DNA of 64,000 bases from contig NZ_JAAVTX010000007.1 of assembly GCF_012163145.1 (NCBI RefSeq), positions 186,001 to 250,000 on the forward strand. Direction: 5' to 3'. The notes under the pieces were generated by a model, which saw nothing but the letters and a program-made list of their open reading frames with translations, was not told where the DNA came from and did no database searches. Positions within the stretch are counted from its first letter, which is position 1. Each line of letters begins with the position of its first letter. A program made the position numbers and the translations under genes. This document shows positions 7,971 to 16,249 of the stretch, piece by piece. This DNA comes from Falsiroseomonas frigidaquae. GTDB taxonomy: Bacteria > Pseudomonadota > Alphaproteobacteria > Acetobacterales > Acetobacteraceae.

Positions 7971-9410
7971 TCAGAGGAAACCCTTGGCCAGCTTCCGCAC
8001 GGCGGGGGATGCGGCGCGCTTGCCCTCTCCGGCATAGGCCTCGTGGTATTCCTCGATCTTGCCCGGGTCGTAGCGGTAATTGACCATCAGGCCGCAGGCT
8101 TCCCGAAAGCCTTTTTCCGAGATGTCGCCGCGCCAGTTCAGCCGCTCGACCCGCGCGCCGTTGGACAGGTGGAAATGCGCCACCGGGTCGCGCGCCCTTT
8201 TGCCGTCGCGGCCCGATTCAACCAGCAGATAGCGGGCGCAGGCGCGCAGCAGGATCGGCTCCAGGGATTTCGAGGTGGCTTCCACCCGCGCCCAGCCGCG
8301 CCGCGCGATCAGCCGGCGCAGCGTCTGCGGCGCGGTTTCCTCCACCGCCTTGCCGGCCTCCGCCCCCGGGGCGGCGATGGCGAGGTCCGGCGGCGCCGCC
8401 TCGCGCAGCGCCTTCGCCTCATCCTCCGTCAGCAGCGTGGCGTCGCCGGCTTCGAGCCTGGCCTCCAACCAGCTGCGGAAGCCCGGGATCGGCGAGAGCG
8501 TGGCAAAGCATTCCAGCTTGCCGAACTCGGCGCTGAGCAGCTCCACCACCCGCTTGATCAGGAAATTGCCGAAGGAGATTCCATCCAGGCCGCGCTGGCA
8601 GTTGTTGATGGAATAGAACACGGCGGTGTCCGCCTGCCGCGCATCCAGCAGCGGAGCCTTCTCATCCAGCAGGCCCTGCACATTGGCCGCCATGCCCTGC
8701 ACCAGCGCGACCTCGACGAAGATCAGCGGCTCGTTCGGCATACGCGGGTGGAAGAAGGCGTAGCAGCGGCGGTCGGAATCCAGGCGGTTCTTCAGGTCGC
8801 GCCAGGTACGGATGCGGTGCACCGCCTCATACCCCACCAGCTTCTCCAGCAGCTCGGCCGGAGAGGTCCAGTCGATGCGGCGCAGTTCCAGGAAGCCGAC
8901 ATCGAACCAGCTTGCCAGCAGGCCGCGCAGATCCGCCTCCAGCGCCTGCAGCATGGCGTCGCCGCGCATCCGGGCCAGCAGGTCGGCGCGCAGTTCCACC
9001 AGGAACTTCACGCCATCCGGCAGGGTGGTGAACTGGGTCAGCAGCCGCAGCCGCGGCGGCTCCAGCACCCGGCGCAGCCGCGCCTTGGCGGTGGCGCGGG
9101 CCTCCGCATCCGGCGCCGCGGCCACCGATTCCCAGGCCGTCGCCACCGCCACGTGATCGGAATCGAAGCCTGCCAGGGCGCGCAGGAACTCCCCCCGCGC
9201 GGCATGATCGCCGGCCAGGTAGCTCTGCGCCAGGCGTGCGGCGCGGGACCGGGCGGAGACCTCGCCGCCCTTCGCATCCAGGCAGGCCCGCATCTGCGCC
9301 GCGATGCCATCCTCCCCGGCCGGGGCGGAGGAGGCGATATCCCGCCACAGCGATGTCACGCGCCGCAGCGCTCGGTCGATGAATCCGGGCGGGACGGCCA
9401 CGTCGGACAT
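7971..9410 (-). CDS. Malonyl-CoA decarboxylase
   Basis: A 479-residue enzyme converting malonyl-CoA to acetyl-CoA and CO2. The N-terminal half is the helical MCD domain (LRADLLARMRGDAMLQALEA). The C-terminal catalytic domain has an acetyltransferase-like fold. Family landmarks are FFHPRMPNEPLIFVEVALV, FYSINNCQRGLDGISFGNFLIK, ECFATLSPIPGF and HLSNGARVERLNW. The ending KLAKGFL looks like a peroxisomal-type tail, but that has no meaning in bacteria. The ATG at 9410 was preferred to the one 18 bases earlier because AAGGAA precedes it. It follows nnr on the same strand after 21 bases. The usual malonate genes (matB synthetase, matC transporter) are absent, so its role may be control of malonyl-CoA rather than malonate use. 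Confidence 0.93.
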   Translation of the reverse strand: MSDVAVPPGFIDRALRRVTSLWRDIASSAPAGEDGIAAQMRACLDAKGGEVSARSRAARLAQSYLAGDHAARGEFLRALAGFDSDHVAVATAWESVAAAPDAEARATAKARLRRVLEPPRLRLLTQFTTLPDGVKFLVELRADLLARMRGDAMLQALEADLRGLLASWFDVGFLELRRIDWTSPAELLEKLVGYEAVHRIRTWRDLKNRLDSDRRCYAFFHPRMPNEPLIFVEVALVQGMAANVQGLLDEKAPLLDARQADTAVFYSINNCQRGLDGISFGNFLIKRVVELLSAEFGKLECFATLSPIPGFRSWLEARLEAGDATLLTEDEAKALREAAPPDLAIAAPGAEAGKAVEETAPQTLRRLIARRGWARVEATSKSLEPILLRACARYLLVESGRDGKRARDPVAHFHLSNGARVERLNWRGDISEKGFREACGLMVNYRYDPGKIEEYHEAYAGEGKRAASPAVRKLAKGFL

Positions 9411-9431
9411 CACGGTTCCTTTCCGCATGTT

Positions 9432-10877
9432 TCAGGAAGCATGCCCGATGACCGTGGGAAGGTCGAGCGCCATCACGGCCTGGATGTGGCCCGGCAGGTC
9501 CTCCGCCAAAAGCCCCGGCCCGGCCAAATTCGCCGCGGCGCCATGCAGGTGGCAGGCGCAGGCGGCGGCCTCGAAGCGTGGCATGCCCTGGGCGAGCAGC
9601 CCCGCGATGATCCCCGCCAGCACATCCCCCGTGCCGCCGGTGGCGAGCCATGGCGGCGCGTTGACGTTGATGGCGACGCGGCCATCGGGTGCGGCCACCA
9701 GGCTGTCCGCGCCCTTCAGCAGCACCACGGCGCCGGTGGCCCGCGCCGCGGCGCGCACCGCTTCCAGCCGGTCCTCGCCCGGCTGGCCGAACACGGCGAT
9801 GAATTCGCCGAGATGCGGGGTCAGCACCGCGCAGCCGGCCAGTGCGGCGGGGTCATCCGCGGCGGCGCGCAGGGCGCCGGCATCGGCCACCACCTGCCGC
9901 CCGGCCTCCACCGCCTGGCGCACCAGGGCGCGGGTCGCTGCATCCGGCGGCAGGCCCGGGCCGATGACCCAGACGCCGATCCGCCCATCCTGGCGCAGCG
10001 CCTCGGCCCCTGCCTCCGAGACCATCACGCCCGCATCGCCGGCGCGCAGCACGGCGGCGGTGGCCGCATCGGGGGCCAGCACGGTCAGCAGGCCGGCCCC
10101 GGAGCGGCGGGCACCCGCGGCGGCCAGGCGGGCGGCGCCGGTCATGCCGGGGCCGGCGACCACGGCGACATGGCCGCGCGCGTATTTGTGGCTGTCGGCG
10201 CCCGGGCGCGGCAGGCGCCACAGCGCCGGGCCGTTGCGGAAGGCGCGCGGGGCGATGCCCGCCAGTACTGCGGCGGGCAGGCCGATATCGGCCAGCACCA
10301 CCTCTCCGCACAGCTCGCGCCCCGGGAACAGCAGGTGGCCGGGCTTGAGGCGGAAGAAGGTGACGGTCAGCGCCGCCTTCGGCGCGAATCCCCGCACGGT
10401 GCCGGTGGCGCCATCGAGGCCTGATGGCACATCGACCGCCACCACCGGCCCGCCGGCCGCCGCAAGCACCCGCGCCACGCGATCCTCCACCGGCCGCGCC
10501 AGCCCGGCGCCGAAGACCGCATCCACCACCAGCCCGGCGCGGGCCGCCTCCGTCGCCGTGAAGGGCAGCATCGGGCCGTGCCAGCGCGCCGCCACGGCCG
10601 CTGCGTCGGTGCCCGGTGCGGGCGGTGCCAGGGCGGCGACGGCCACCGGCCAGCCCGCCTGCTCCAGCAGCCGGGCCACGACGTAGCCATCGCCGCCATT
10701 ATTGCCCGGCCCGGCCAGCACCAGGGTCCGCACCGGGCGGAAGCGGCGCATCATCGCCCGCGCCACGGCCCGCCCTGCCGCCTGCATCAGTACCGATCCG
10801 GGCGTGCCGGCGGCGATGGCCGCGGCATCGGCGCGGGCCATCTCGGCGGGTGTCAGCAATTCATGCGGCATGTCCAT
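9432..10877 (-). CDS. nnr: Bifunctional NAD(P)H-hydrate epimerase/dehydratase
   Basis: This enzyme repairs hydrated NADH and NADPH. The N-terminal YjeF_N epimerase domain spans about residues 1-210 and includes NNGGDGYVVARLL and the conserved VDVPSGLDGATG. The C-terminal ribokinase-like ADP/ATP-dependent dehydratase domain follows; it includes HKYARGHVAVVAGPGMTGAA, LTPHLGEF and the nucleotide-binding GGTGDVLAG near the end. The length (481 residues) suits the fused family. The ATG at 10877 was chosen from several nearby in-frame starts because it begins close to the conserved LLTPAEMARAD. It is first in a likely two-gene unit with malonyl-CoA decarboxylase. In many bacteria nnr sits beside glnB/glnK or tsaE; that is not so here. 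Confidence 0.93.
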   Translation of the reverse strand: MDMPHELLTPAEMARADAAAIAAGTPGSVLMQAAGRAVARAMMRRFRPVRTLVLAGPGNNGGDGYVVARLLEQAGWPVAVAALAPPAPGTDAAAVAARWHGPMLPFTATEAARAGLVVDAVFGAGLARPVEDRVARVLAAAGGPVVAVDVPSGLDGATGTVRGFAPKAALTVTFFRLKPGHLLFPGRELCGEVVLADIGLPAAVLAGIAPRAFRNGPALWRLPRPGADSHKYARGHVAVVAGPGMTGAARLAAAGARRSGAGLLTVLAPDAATAAVLRAGDAGVMVSEAGAEALRQDGRIGVWVIGPGLPPDAATRALVRQAVEAGRQVVADAGALRAAADDPAALAGCAVLTPHLGEFIAVFGQPGEDRLEAVRAAARATGAVVLLKGADSLVAAPDGRVAINVNAPPWLATGGTGDVLAGIIAGLLAQGMPRFEAAACACHLHGAAANLAGPGLLAEDLPGHIQAVMALDLPTVIGHAS

Positions 10878-10943
10878 GCGCGCCAGCCTATCGCGCGCAC
10901 GGTCGAAGGGAACCACGGGTGGCGGAAGCGCGCTTCGCCCTGC

Positions 10944-11321
10944 ATGAGCCATACCCCTCGCCCCCCCACTCCCCGCCTTGCCATCCTGCGCGGCGTCGGC
11001 CTGCTGCCCGCCCTGCTGCTGTTCGCCGGCACCGCCGCCGCGCAGCCGCCCGCCGTCAGCTCGCAGCCGCCGCCGACCTCCCTGCCCGGCGCGCCCCCGG
11101 CGGCTGAGCGTCCGCTGCCCTCCTCCCCGCCGCCGGGTGTGGGCGTGCCGCGCAGCGAGCCGCCGCGGACCCGCCCGCCTGAGAACAGGCCGATCCTCCC
11201 TGCCCCGCCGGTCCCCAGCGCGCGCCAGCCGGATCGTAGCGAGGGGGCCGGGCAGCTTGGCGATAGCCCGATCCCGCCGCGCCCCGGGGCCAAGCCGGAT
11301 GCCTCCACGACCGGGCGCTGA
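10944..11321 (+). CDS. Proline-rich secreted protein, unknown function
   Basis: A 125-residue protein of low complexity. Residues 1-34 look like a signal peptide (ILRGVGLLPALLLFAGTAAA, then Q). The rest is mostly Pro, Ser, Gly, Arg and Ala with no recognisable fold, likely disordered in the periplasm or cell envelope. It is divergent from nnr with 66 bases between the starts, and the parA-like gene follows 59 bases later. In GC-rich DNA such Pro-rich frames can arise by chance; the clean signal peptide is the main support. No ribosome site is obvious. Confidence 0.5.
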   Translation: MSHTPRPPTPRLAILRGVGLLPALLLFAGTAAAQPPAVSSQPPPTSLPGAPPAAERPLPSSPPPGVGVPRSEPPRTRPPENRPILPAPPVPSARQPDRSEGAGQLGDSPIPPRPGAKPDASTTGR

Positions 11322-11380
11322 CCACCGGAGGCTCGCTTCTTGCTAGGCTGGCCCCCTCAACAGGTCGTGGAGTCGCCAGC

Positions 11381-12013
11381 ATGGCCTTCGTCATCGCCGT
11401 CGCGCAGCGCAAGGGTGGCGCGGGGAAGTCCACCCTCAGCGCCAACCTGGCCACCGCTTTCGCCGAACAGGGCCTCGACGTTGCGCTGCTGGATGCGGAC
11501 CCGCAGCAGACATTGACACGTTGGGCCGCCGAGCGGGCGAATGCCGGACCGCGTGCCCTGAAGCTGCATCTGGATGCACCGGCCGGCTGGCGGCTGCCCG
11601 TCGCGCTGGGCAAGCTGCGCGGGCAGGATGTGGTGCTGCTGGACACGCCGCCGCATGCCGATACCGATGCCCGCATCGCCATCCGCAACGCCGACCTGGT
11701 GCTGGTGCCGCTGCAGCCGTCTTCCGCCGACCTCTGGGCGATGGATGCGACGCTGGAGCTGGCGCTGGGGGAAAAGCGCCTGGCCGCCATCGCGCTGAAC
11801 CGCGCGCCGGCCAGCGGCAAGCTGCTGACGCAGGTGCTGGCGGAACTGGAGCGGCGCAACCTGACCCTGCTCGCCCCGGCGATCGGCAACCGCACCGGCA
11901 TCGCCCAGGCCTTCGCCGCCGGGCTCGGGGTGACGGAAGCGGCGCCAAGATCCGTCGCGGCGACCGAGATGCGCGCCCTGGCCGCGGCGCTGCTGGCGCT
12001 GCGGCCAAACTGA
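11381..12013 (+). CDS. ParA/MinD-family ATPase (orphan)
   Basis: A 210-residue ATPase with the deviant Walker A motif KGGAGKST at residues 11-18, Walker A-prime LLDADPQQT near 41 and Walker B VVLLDTPPHAD near 85. The family positions plasmids, chromosomes or protein clusters by forming ATP-dependent dimers. Its small size and lack of an N-terminal helix-turn-helix match ParA types that act with a small partner, but no parB-like gene is adjacent. It has a GGAG ribosome site 9 bases upstream. The following GNAT gene is 114 bases away. Its cargo is unknown. Confidence 0.87.
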   Translation: MAFVIAVAQRKGGAGKSTLSANLATAFAEQGLDVALLDADPQQTLTRWAAERANAGPRALKLHLDAPAGWRLPVALGKLRGQDVVLLDTPPHADTDARIAIRNADLVLVPLQPSSADLWAMDATLELALGEKRLAAIALNRAPASGKLLTQVLAELERRNLTLLAPAIGNRTGIAQAFAAGLGVTEAAPRSVAATEMRALAAALLALRPN

Positions 12014-12127
12014 TCGCCCGGTTGGCGCCCCAGTCGGCGCCCCGATTGAGCAGGGGCTTTTCAGCCGCCACGCGATGTGGCCACTTGCCGCACCGCAACA
12101 GGCGGGCAGAGTGGGAGGCGGCACGGC

Positions 12128-12604
12128 ATGGCGGAACCGGATGATGCGCCGAAGGGCATGAGCCCGGATGCCGGGTTCAAGGATTCCGGGGTCGAGATTT
12201 CCGAGGACACCTTCCCCGAACTCGATGCCGTGGCCGCCATCCAGCGCGGCCTGCATGCCTTCAACCAGGAAATGGGCGGCCCTTATGACCGCGAGCCGGT
12301 CACGCTGCTGGCCCGCGCCCCGGACGGCACGGCCCGTGGCGGCCTGCTCGGGCTGACCTTCTGGGGCTGGCTGTTCATCGACTGGCTATGGCTGTCGCGC
12401 GACCTGCGCGGCAAGGGCGTCGGCTCCGAATTGCTGCAGCGGGCGGAGGCGATCGCGCGCGAACGCGGCTGCGCCCAGGTCTACACCGATACCTTCAGCT
12501 TCCAGGCGCCGGATTTCTGGCTCCGCAACGGCTACACCGAATTCGGCCGGCTGGAGGGAATGCCGGCTGGCCATGCGCGGGTGTGGTTCAAGAAGACCCT
12601 CTGA
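12128..12604 (+). CDS. GNAT-family N-acetyltransferase
   Basis: A 158-residue protein with the GNAT fold. The acetyl-CoA-binding segment is LSRDLRGKGVGSELLQRAE (RGKGVGS is the Q/RxxGxG/A motif), followed by the conserved DTFSFQAPDFWLRNGYTEFG. The ATG at 12128 was chosen because GGGAGG precedes it and the frame upstream has no better start. It ends 11 bases before the sulfotransferase-like gene, which starts with GTG, so the two are probably co-transcribed. The substrate is unknown. Confidence 0.85.
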   Translation: MAEPDDAPKGMSPDAGFKDSGVEISEDTFPELDAVAAIQRGLHAFNQEMGGPYDREPVTLLARAPDGTARGGLLGLTFWGWLFIDWLWLSRDLRGKGVGSELLQRAEAIARERGCAQVYTDTFSFQAPDFWLRNGYTEFGRLEGMPAGHARVWFKKTL

Positions 12605-12615
12605 ACCTGGCCGCC

Positions 12616-13947
12616 GTGAAGCCCGACCTGATCCTGCATATCGGCCAGTCGAAGACCGGCACTTCCTCCATCCAGCGGGTGCTGGGTGGCCAGCGGGCGG
12701 CGCTGGCGAAGCTCGGCGTGTGCTACCCGGTCAGCCCTGGCTGGGCCAATCACGGCATGCTGCCGGCCTCCCTGGTGCCACTGTCGCGCCTGGGCCACTT
12801 CAACCCGGCGCTGTGGGACGGCGTCGGTGCGGAGGCGCGGCTGGCGCAGTTCCGGCGGGATTTCGCCGCCGAGATGGCGGGGCTGCCGGAGACCACCCGG
12901 CTGGTGATCCTCTCCGCCGAGCAATGCGGCGGGCTGCTGACGACGCGGGATGAGATCACCCGCCTGCGCGACCTGCTGGCACCGCATGCCGCGCGCATCC
13001 GCGTCGCCATCTATCTGCGCCGGCAGGACCAGCACGCGGCCAGCGGCTATACCCAGGCGCTGCGGGTGGCCGCCATCAACCCGCCCGCCCTGCCGAAGGG
13101 TGGGCCGGAGCGGCTGCCGCATTACGACTACGCCCGGATGCTGGACGATTGGGCCGCGGTGTTCGGCGAGGATGCCATGCTGGTCCGCATCTTCGAGCGC
13201 GCCAGCCTGGTTCATGGCGATGCGGTGGATGATTTTCTCGCTTTGTGCGACGTGCCCCTGCAGGTGCCGGCCGACCACCCCGACCGCCAGAGCAACCTGT
13301 CCTTCACCCCCGCCGCCATCGACCTGGTGCGCCTGCTGGGCGAAAGGCTGAAGGCGCGGCCGGAGGGGCTGCGCGCGTCGTCCCTGCTGTGGCGCCGCTT
13401 CACCGCGGCGGTGTCGGAGGCGCTGCCCGGCCGCGGCTGGCAGCCGCATCCGGCCGACGCCGCCGCCTTCCTGGCCCGCTTCGAGCAAGTGAACGAGGCG
13501 GTGCGCCGCCGCTGGTTTCCGGACCGGCCGCGGCTTTTCGCGCCGCCCGAGCCCGCCGCCGGCCCGTCGCCGCCAGGACCGGCACCGCCAGGACCGGCAC
13601 AACCCGGCCCGGCACCGATCGACCGGGATGCCGCGCTGGAGGCCGCCTGCCTGTTGCTGGAACACCAGCTCAACCACGTGGCGCAGCGGGAGGCCGACCA
13701 ACTCGTGGTCACCGGGCGGCTACATGAGAAGCTGGGCGATCACGGCCCCGCCCGCAACGCCTTCCGCGCCGCCGTGCGCGCCGTGCCGGAGCATCCGCTG
13801 GCGCAGCAGCACCTGGCGGAAGCGGCGCTGCGCGACGGCAACCGGGCGGCTGCGGCCGCGCATCTGGCGGTGCTCCGCCGCGCTCATCCGGACCATGCGG
13901 CAACCCGGCGCGTGGAAAAGCTGCTGCAGCCGAAATCCGAGGTTTGA
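12616..13947 (+). CDS. Sulfotransferase-like protein with C-terminal TPR-like region
   Basis: A 443-residue protein starting at GTG (VKPDLILHIG). The opening ILHIGQSKTGTSSIQ matches the PAPS-binding 5-prime-phosphosulphate loop of sulfotransferase-like proteins (K-T-G-T-S/T). Residues about 80-310 contain further family features such as IYLRRQDQHAASGY and a conserved Asp/Arg-rich region. A Pro-rich linker (GPAPPGPAQPGPAP) near 315-335 leads to about 90 residues of tetratricopeptide-like helices (LGDHGPARNAFRAAVRAVPEHPLAQQHLAEAAL). The substrate may be a glycan or lipid; no glycan cluster is nearby. Sulfotransferase activity is inference from the loop only. Confidence 0.7.
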   Translation: MKPDLILHIGQSKTGTSSIQRVLGGQRAALAKLGVCYPVSPGWANHGMLPASLVPLSRLGHFNPALWDGVGAEARLAQFRRDFAAEMAGLPETTRLVILSAEQCGGLLTTRDEITRLRDLLAPHAARIRVAIYLRRQDQHAASGYTQALRVAAINPPALPKGGPERLPHYDYARMLDDWAAVFGEDAMLVRIFERASLVHGDAVDDFLALCDVPLQVPADHPDRQSNLSFTPAAIDLVRLLGERLKARPEGLRASSLLWRRFTAAVSEALPGRGWQPHPADAAAFLARFEQVNEAVRRRWFPDRPRLFAPPEPAAGPSPPGPAPPGPAQPGPAPIDRDAALEAACLLLEHQLNHVAQREADQLVVTGRLHEKLGDHGPARNAFRAAVRAVPEHPLAQQHLAEAALRDGNRAAAAAHLAVLRRAHPDHAATRRVEKLLQPKSEV

Positions 13948-14016
13948 CGGCGGAACGGAGCTGAACCGCGAATCCGGCGCGCGCGTTCAGGCGGGGTGGA
14001 GAGAGGACAAACCCCG

Positions 14017-14154
14017 ATGGCGCATTATCATAACGACCGGAACGAGGGCCGCAACGTGGCGCAGCTTCGCCACCCCTACATCTTCCCCACCATCGCCGGC
14101 ACGGCCGCGGTGCTGGTGCTGATCATGGCGTTGCTGGAGAGCACACTGCGCTGA
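14017..14154 (+). CDS. Small membrane protein (45 residues), unknown function
   Basis: A short frame beginning MAHYHNDRNEGRNVAQLRH and followed by one hydrophobic helix of about 20 residues (IFPTIAGTAAVLVLIMALLE), ending in Arg. The start has a strong ribosome site (GAGAGG, 10 bases upstream). The polar, charged N-terminus and single helix suggest a bitopic inner-membrane peptide. Its last 32 bases overlap the 3-prime end of the convergent maoC-like gene. I know no family for it. Confidence 0.6.
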   Translation: MAHYHNDRNEGRNVAQLRHPYIFPTIAGTAAVLVLIMALLESTLR

Positions 14155-14623
14155 CGCGCCGGCGCAGCAGATAGCGATGCCGGCCCTCCAGCACCTGCAC
14201 GCCCTTCTGGTTGTGCACGGTACTGCGTAGTCCGACGACCCCGGTCGTACGGTTGGGCGAAAGCTCATCCACCTCAAGGCACGGATAGAGCGTATCCCCC
14301 AGCACAACCGGATGCAGGAAGCGACTGGATTGCTCGAGGAACGCCTTCAGCGACTCCTCGACCAGATGCGGAAAGATCCCCGCCCCCGCTGCGGTCTGGA
14401 TCGCCACCTGGTAGCCATGCGCCAGCATGTCGGGCAGACCGCGGGCTTGGCAGTATTCGCGGTTGTAGTGGATCGGGTGGTTGTCGCCGCTGGCCGCCTG
14501 GAAAGCCAGGAAGATGGCGCTGGTCATGGTCCGGCTCGGCAGCGGGAAGCGCTCGCCCAGGCGGAAATCCTCGTACCAGCGCTGTTCGGCGATCATGCGG
14601 TGCTGGGCCGGATCGAAGCTCAT
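14123..14623 (-). CDS. MaoC-family (R)-specific enoyl-CoA hydratase-like protein
   Basis: A 166-residue hot-dog-fold protein of the MaoC dehydratase family. The hydratase motif is present: FQAASGDNHPIHYNREYCQ carries the conserved Asp and His of the active site, followed by LAHGYQVAI. The family hydrates enoyl-CoA or mesaconyl-type substrates. It overlaps the upstream EamA gene by 4 bases (ATGA), so both are translated from one transcript. The 3-prime end overlaps the small membrane protein gene. The exact substrate is unknown. Confidence 0.88.
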   Translation of the reverse strand: MSFDPAQHRMIAEQRWYEDFRLGERFPLPSRTMTSAIFLAFQAASGDNHPIHYNREYCQARGLPDMLAHGYQVAIQTAAGAGIFPHLVEESLKAFLEQSSRFLHPVVLGDTLYPCLEVDELSPNRTTGVVGLRSTVHNQKGVQVLEGRHRYLLRRRVSAVCSPATP

Positions 14624-15543
14624 TTTCCGCGCGCCTCCGCTGCCCGCACCACCTCACGCCGCCAGATGTACAGCCCGGCTCCGACCAGCACGCCGAAGCC
14701 CGCGAGTTCGAAGGCGTCCGGCCATTCGGACCAGATCAGGATGCCGGCGAACATGGTCCAGATCAGCCCGGAATATTCGAAGGGGGCGAGCAGCGTCGTC
14801 TCGCCCCGGCGATAGGCCGCGGTCATCAGCAGCTGCGCCACGGCGGAGACGCAGCCGATTCCCGCCAGGTGCAGCCATTCCCGCGGCGTCGGCGTGACCC
14901 AGACCGGGATGGTGGCAAGCCCGGCCAGCACGGCTGAGGACAGGGCGAACCAGAAGACGATGGACACGCCCGGCTCCCCGGCCTCGCCCATGCGGCGGAT
15001 GCTCATCATCGCCATCGCCCAGCCGAGCGCGCCGAACAGCACCAGGCCGACGCTGAACACCGGCAGCGCCGCTTCCCCGAAGCCCGGGCGGACCATGATC
15101 AGCACGCCGGCAAAGCCCACCACCACCGCGGACCAGCGCCGCCAGCCCACCTTCTCCCCCAGCAGCAGCACGGACAGCGCCGTCAGGAACAGCGGCATGG
15201 TGAAGCCGAGTGCCGTGGCGGTGGCCAGCGGCAGATGAACGAAGCCGTGGAAGGCGCCGACCATGCCGCACATGCCCCACATGGTGCGCTCCGCATGGCG
15301 CCAGGGCAGCCGGGTGCGCAGCAGGTGGAAGCCGCCCGCCTGCACCACCATCACCAGCAGCAGCGGCAGGGCGAAGAAGTTGCGGAACAGGATGACCTGC
15401 GGCAGCGGGATGCCCGGCCCGAGCGACTTCACCAGCGCGGCCGAGACCACGAAGGACGCCGAGGCGGCGAGTACGAGAAGGATGGCACGGCGCCGGGCGC
15501 TGGCGACCGTGACGGGAATCGCAAGGCTCTGGGTGGGGGACAT
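14620..15543 (-). CDS. EamA/DMT-family membrane transporter
   Basis: A 307-residue protein with about ten hydrophobic helices in two EamA repeats (first about residues 18-150, second about 160-300). Family marks are VILFRNFFALPLLL in repeat one and LLAPFEYSGLIWTMFAGILIW in repeat two. This resembles the S-adenosylmethionine-uptake/RhaT-type DMT group of alphaproteobacteria. It is the first gene of a two-gene unit with the MaoC-like gene and diverges from the Nudix gene with a 37-base gap, which must hold both promoters. Confidence 0.88.
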   Translation of the reverse strand: MSPTQSLAIPVTVASARRRAILLVLAASASFVVSAALVKSLGPGIPLPQVILFRNFFALPLLLVMVVQAGGFHLLRTRLPWRHAERTMWGMCGMVGAFHGFVHLPLATATALGFTMPLFLTALSVLLLGEKVGWRRWSAVVVGFAGVLIMVRPGFGEAALPVFSVGLVLFGALGWAMAMMSIRRMGEAGEPGVSIVFWFALSSAVLAGLATIPVWVTPTPREWLHLAGIGCVSAVAQLLMTAAYRRGETTLLAPFEYSGLIWTMFAGILIWSEWPDAFELAGFGVLVGAGLYIWRREVVRAAEARGK

Positions 15544-15580
15544 GGACGTTCCTGATGCCCAAGGCTAGGGTCGGCCGGGC

Positions 15581-16249
15581 ATGAGCGCCAGCCCACCCCG
15601 CCCCGAACAAACCACGCAACGCCACCCCAAGGCCCCGCCCATCCCGCCCTGGCCAGGGCTGGAGGTGCTGGAGGATGAGGTTGTCTGGGGCCAGCGCTTC
15701 GCCCTGCAACGGGTTCGCTTCCGCTACGCCCGCTTCGACGGCTCGCCATCCGGCATCCTGACCTGGGAGCTGTGGCGCCGCGGCCAGGGCGTGGTGATGC
15801 TGCCCTACGACCCCGTCACCGACCGCGTCGCGCTGATCGAGCAGTTCCGCCTGCCCGCGCTCGCCGCCGGCCTGCCGCCGGTAATGACCGAATGCCCCGC
15901 CGGACTACTGGAGGCGGGCGAGGATCCGGTGCTTGCCGGCACGCGGGAACTGGCCGAGGAAACCGGGCTGCGCGCCGGCGCCGTGCAGCGCATCGGCGCC
16001 TTCCTGCTGATGCAGGGTGGCTGTGACGAGGTGGTGCATTTCCACTGCGCCTGCGTCGACCTGTCCGAGACGGGCGCAACGACGCATGGCCTGGACAATG
16101 AACACGAGGAAACCCGCGTGCTGGTGCTGCCGGCGGAAGACGCCTTCCGCATGGTGGCCGAGAACCGCATCCAGAATGCCCCGGGCGCGCTGGCGCTGCT
16201 CTGGCTGCAGGTGAACCGCGCGCGGCTGCGTGAGGAATGGAAGCGATGA
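15581..16249 (+). CDS. Nudix hydrolase, ADP-ribose pyrophosphatase type
   Basis: A 222-residue Nudix enzyme. The Nudix box is intact at residues 108-130: it starts GLLEAGEDP and contains TRELAEETGL, with the metal-binding Glu residues in REL-EE. The preceding VALIEQFRLPAL segment is typical of NudF-type ADP-ribose diphosphatases, which hydrolyse ADP-ribose to AMP and ribose 5-phosphate. The N-terminus (first 25 residues) is Pro-rich and probably disordered. It overlaps the alaX gene by 4 bases, and the run alaX-sulfurtransferase-metC follows on the same strand. Confidence 0.9.
   Translation: MSASPPRPEQTTQRHPKAPPIPPWPGLEVLEDEVVWGQRFALQRVRFRYARFDGSPSGILTWELWRRGQGVVMLPYDPVTDRVALIEQFRLPALAAGLPPVMTECPAGLLEAGEDPVLAGTRELAEETGLRAGAVQRIGAFLLMQGGCDEVVHFHCACVDLSETGATTHGLDNEHEETRVLVLPAEDAFRMVAENRIQNAPGALALLWLQVNRARLREEWKR

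Noticed and set aside
7788-10424. Long plus-strand open frame across nnr and malonyl-CoA decarboxylase
   Set aside because: Both genes on the minus strand have full family motifs; the plus frame has none.
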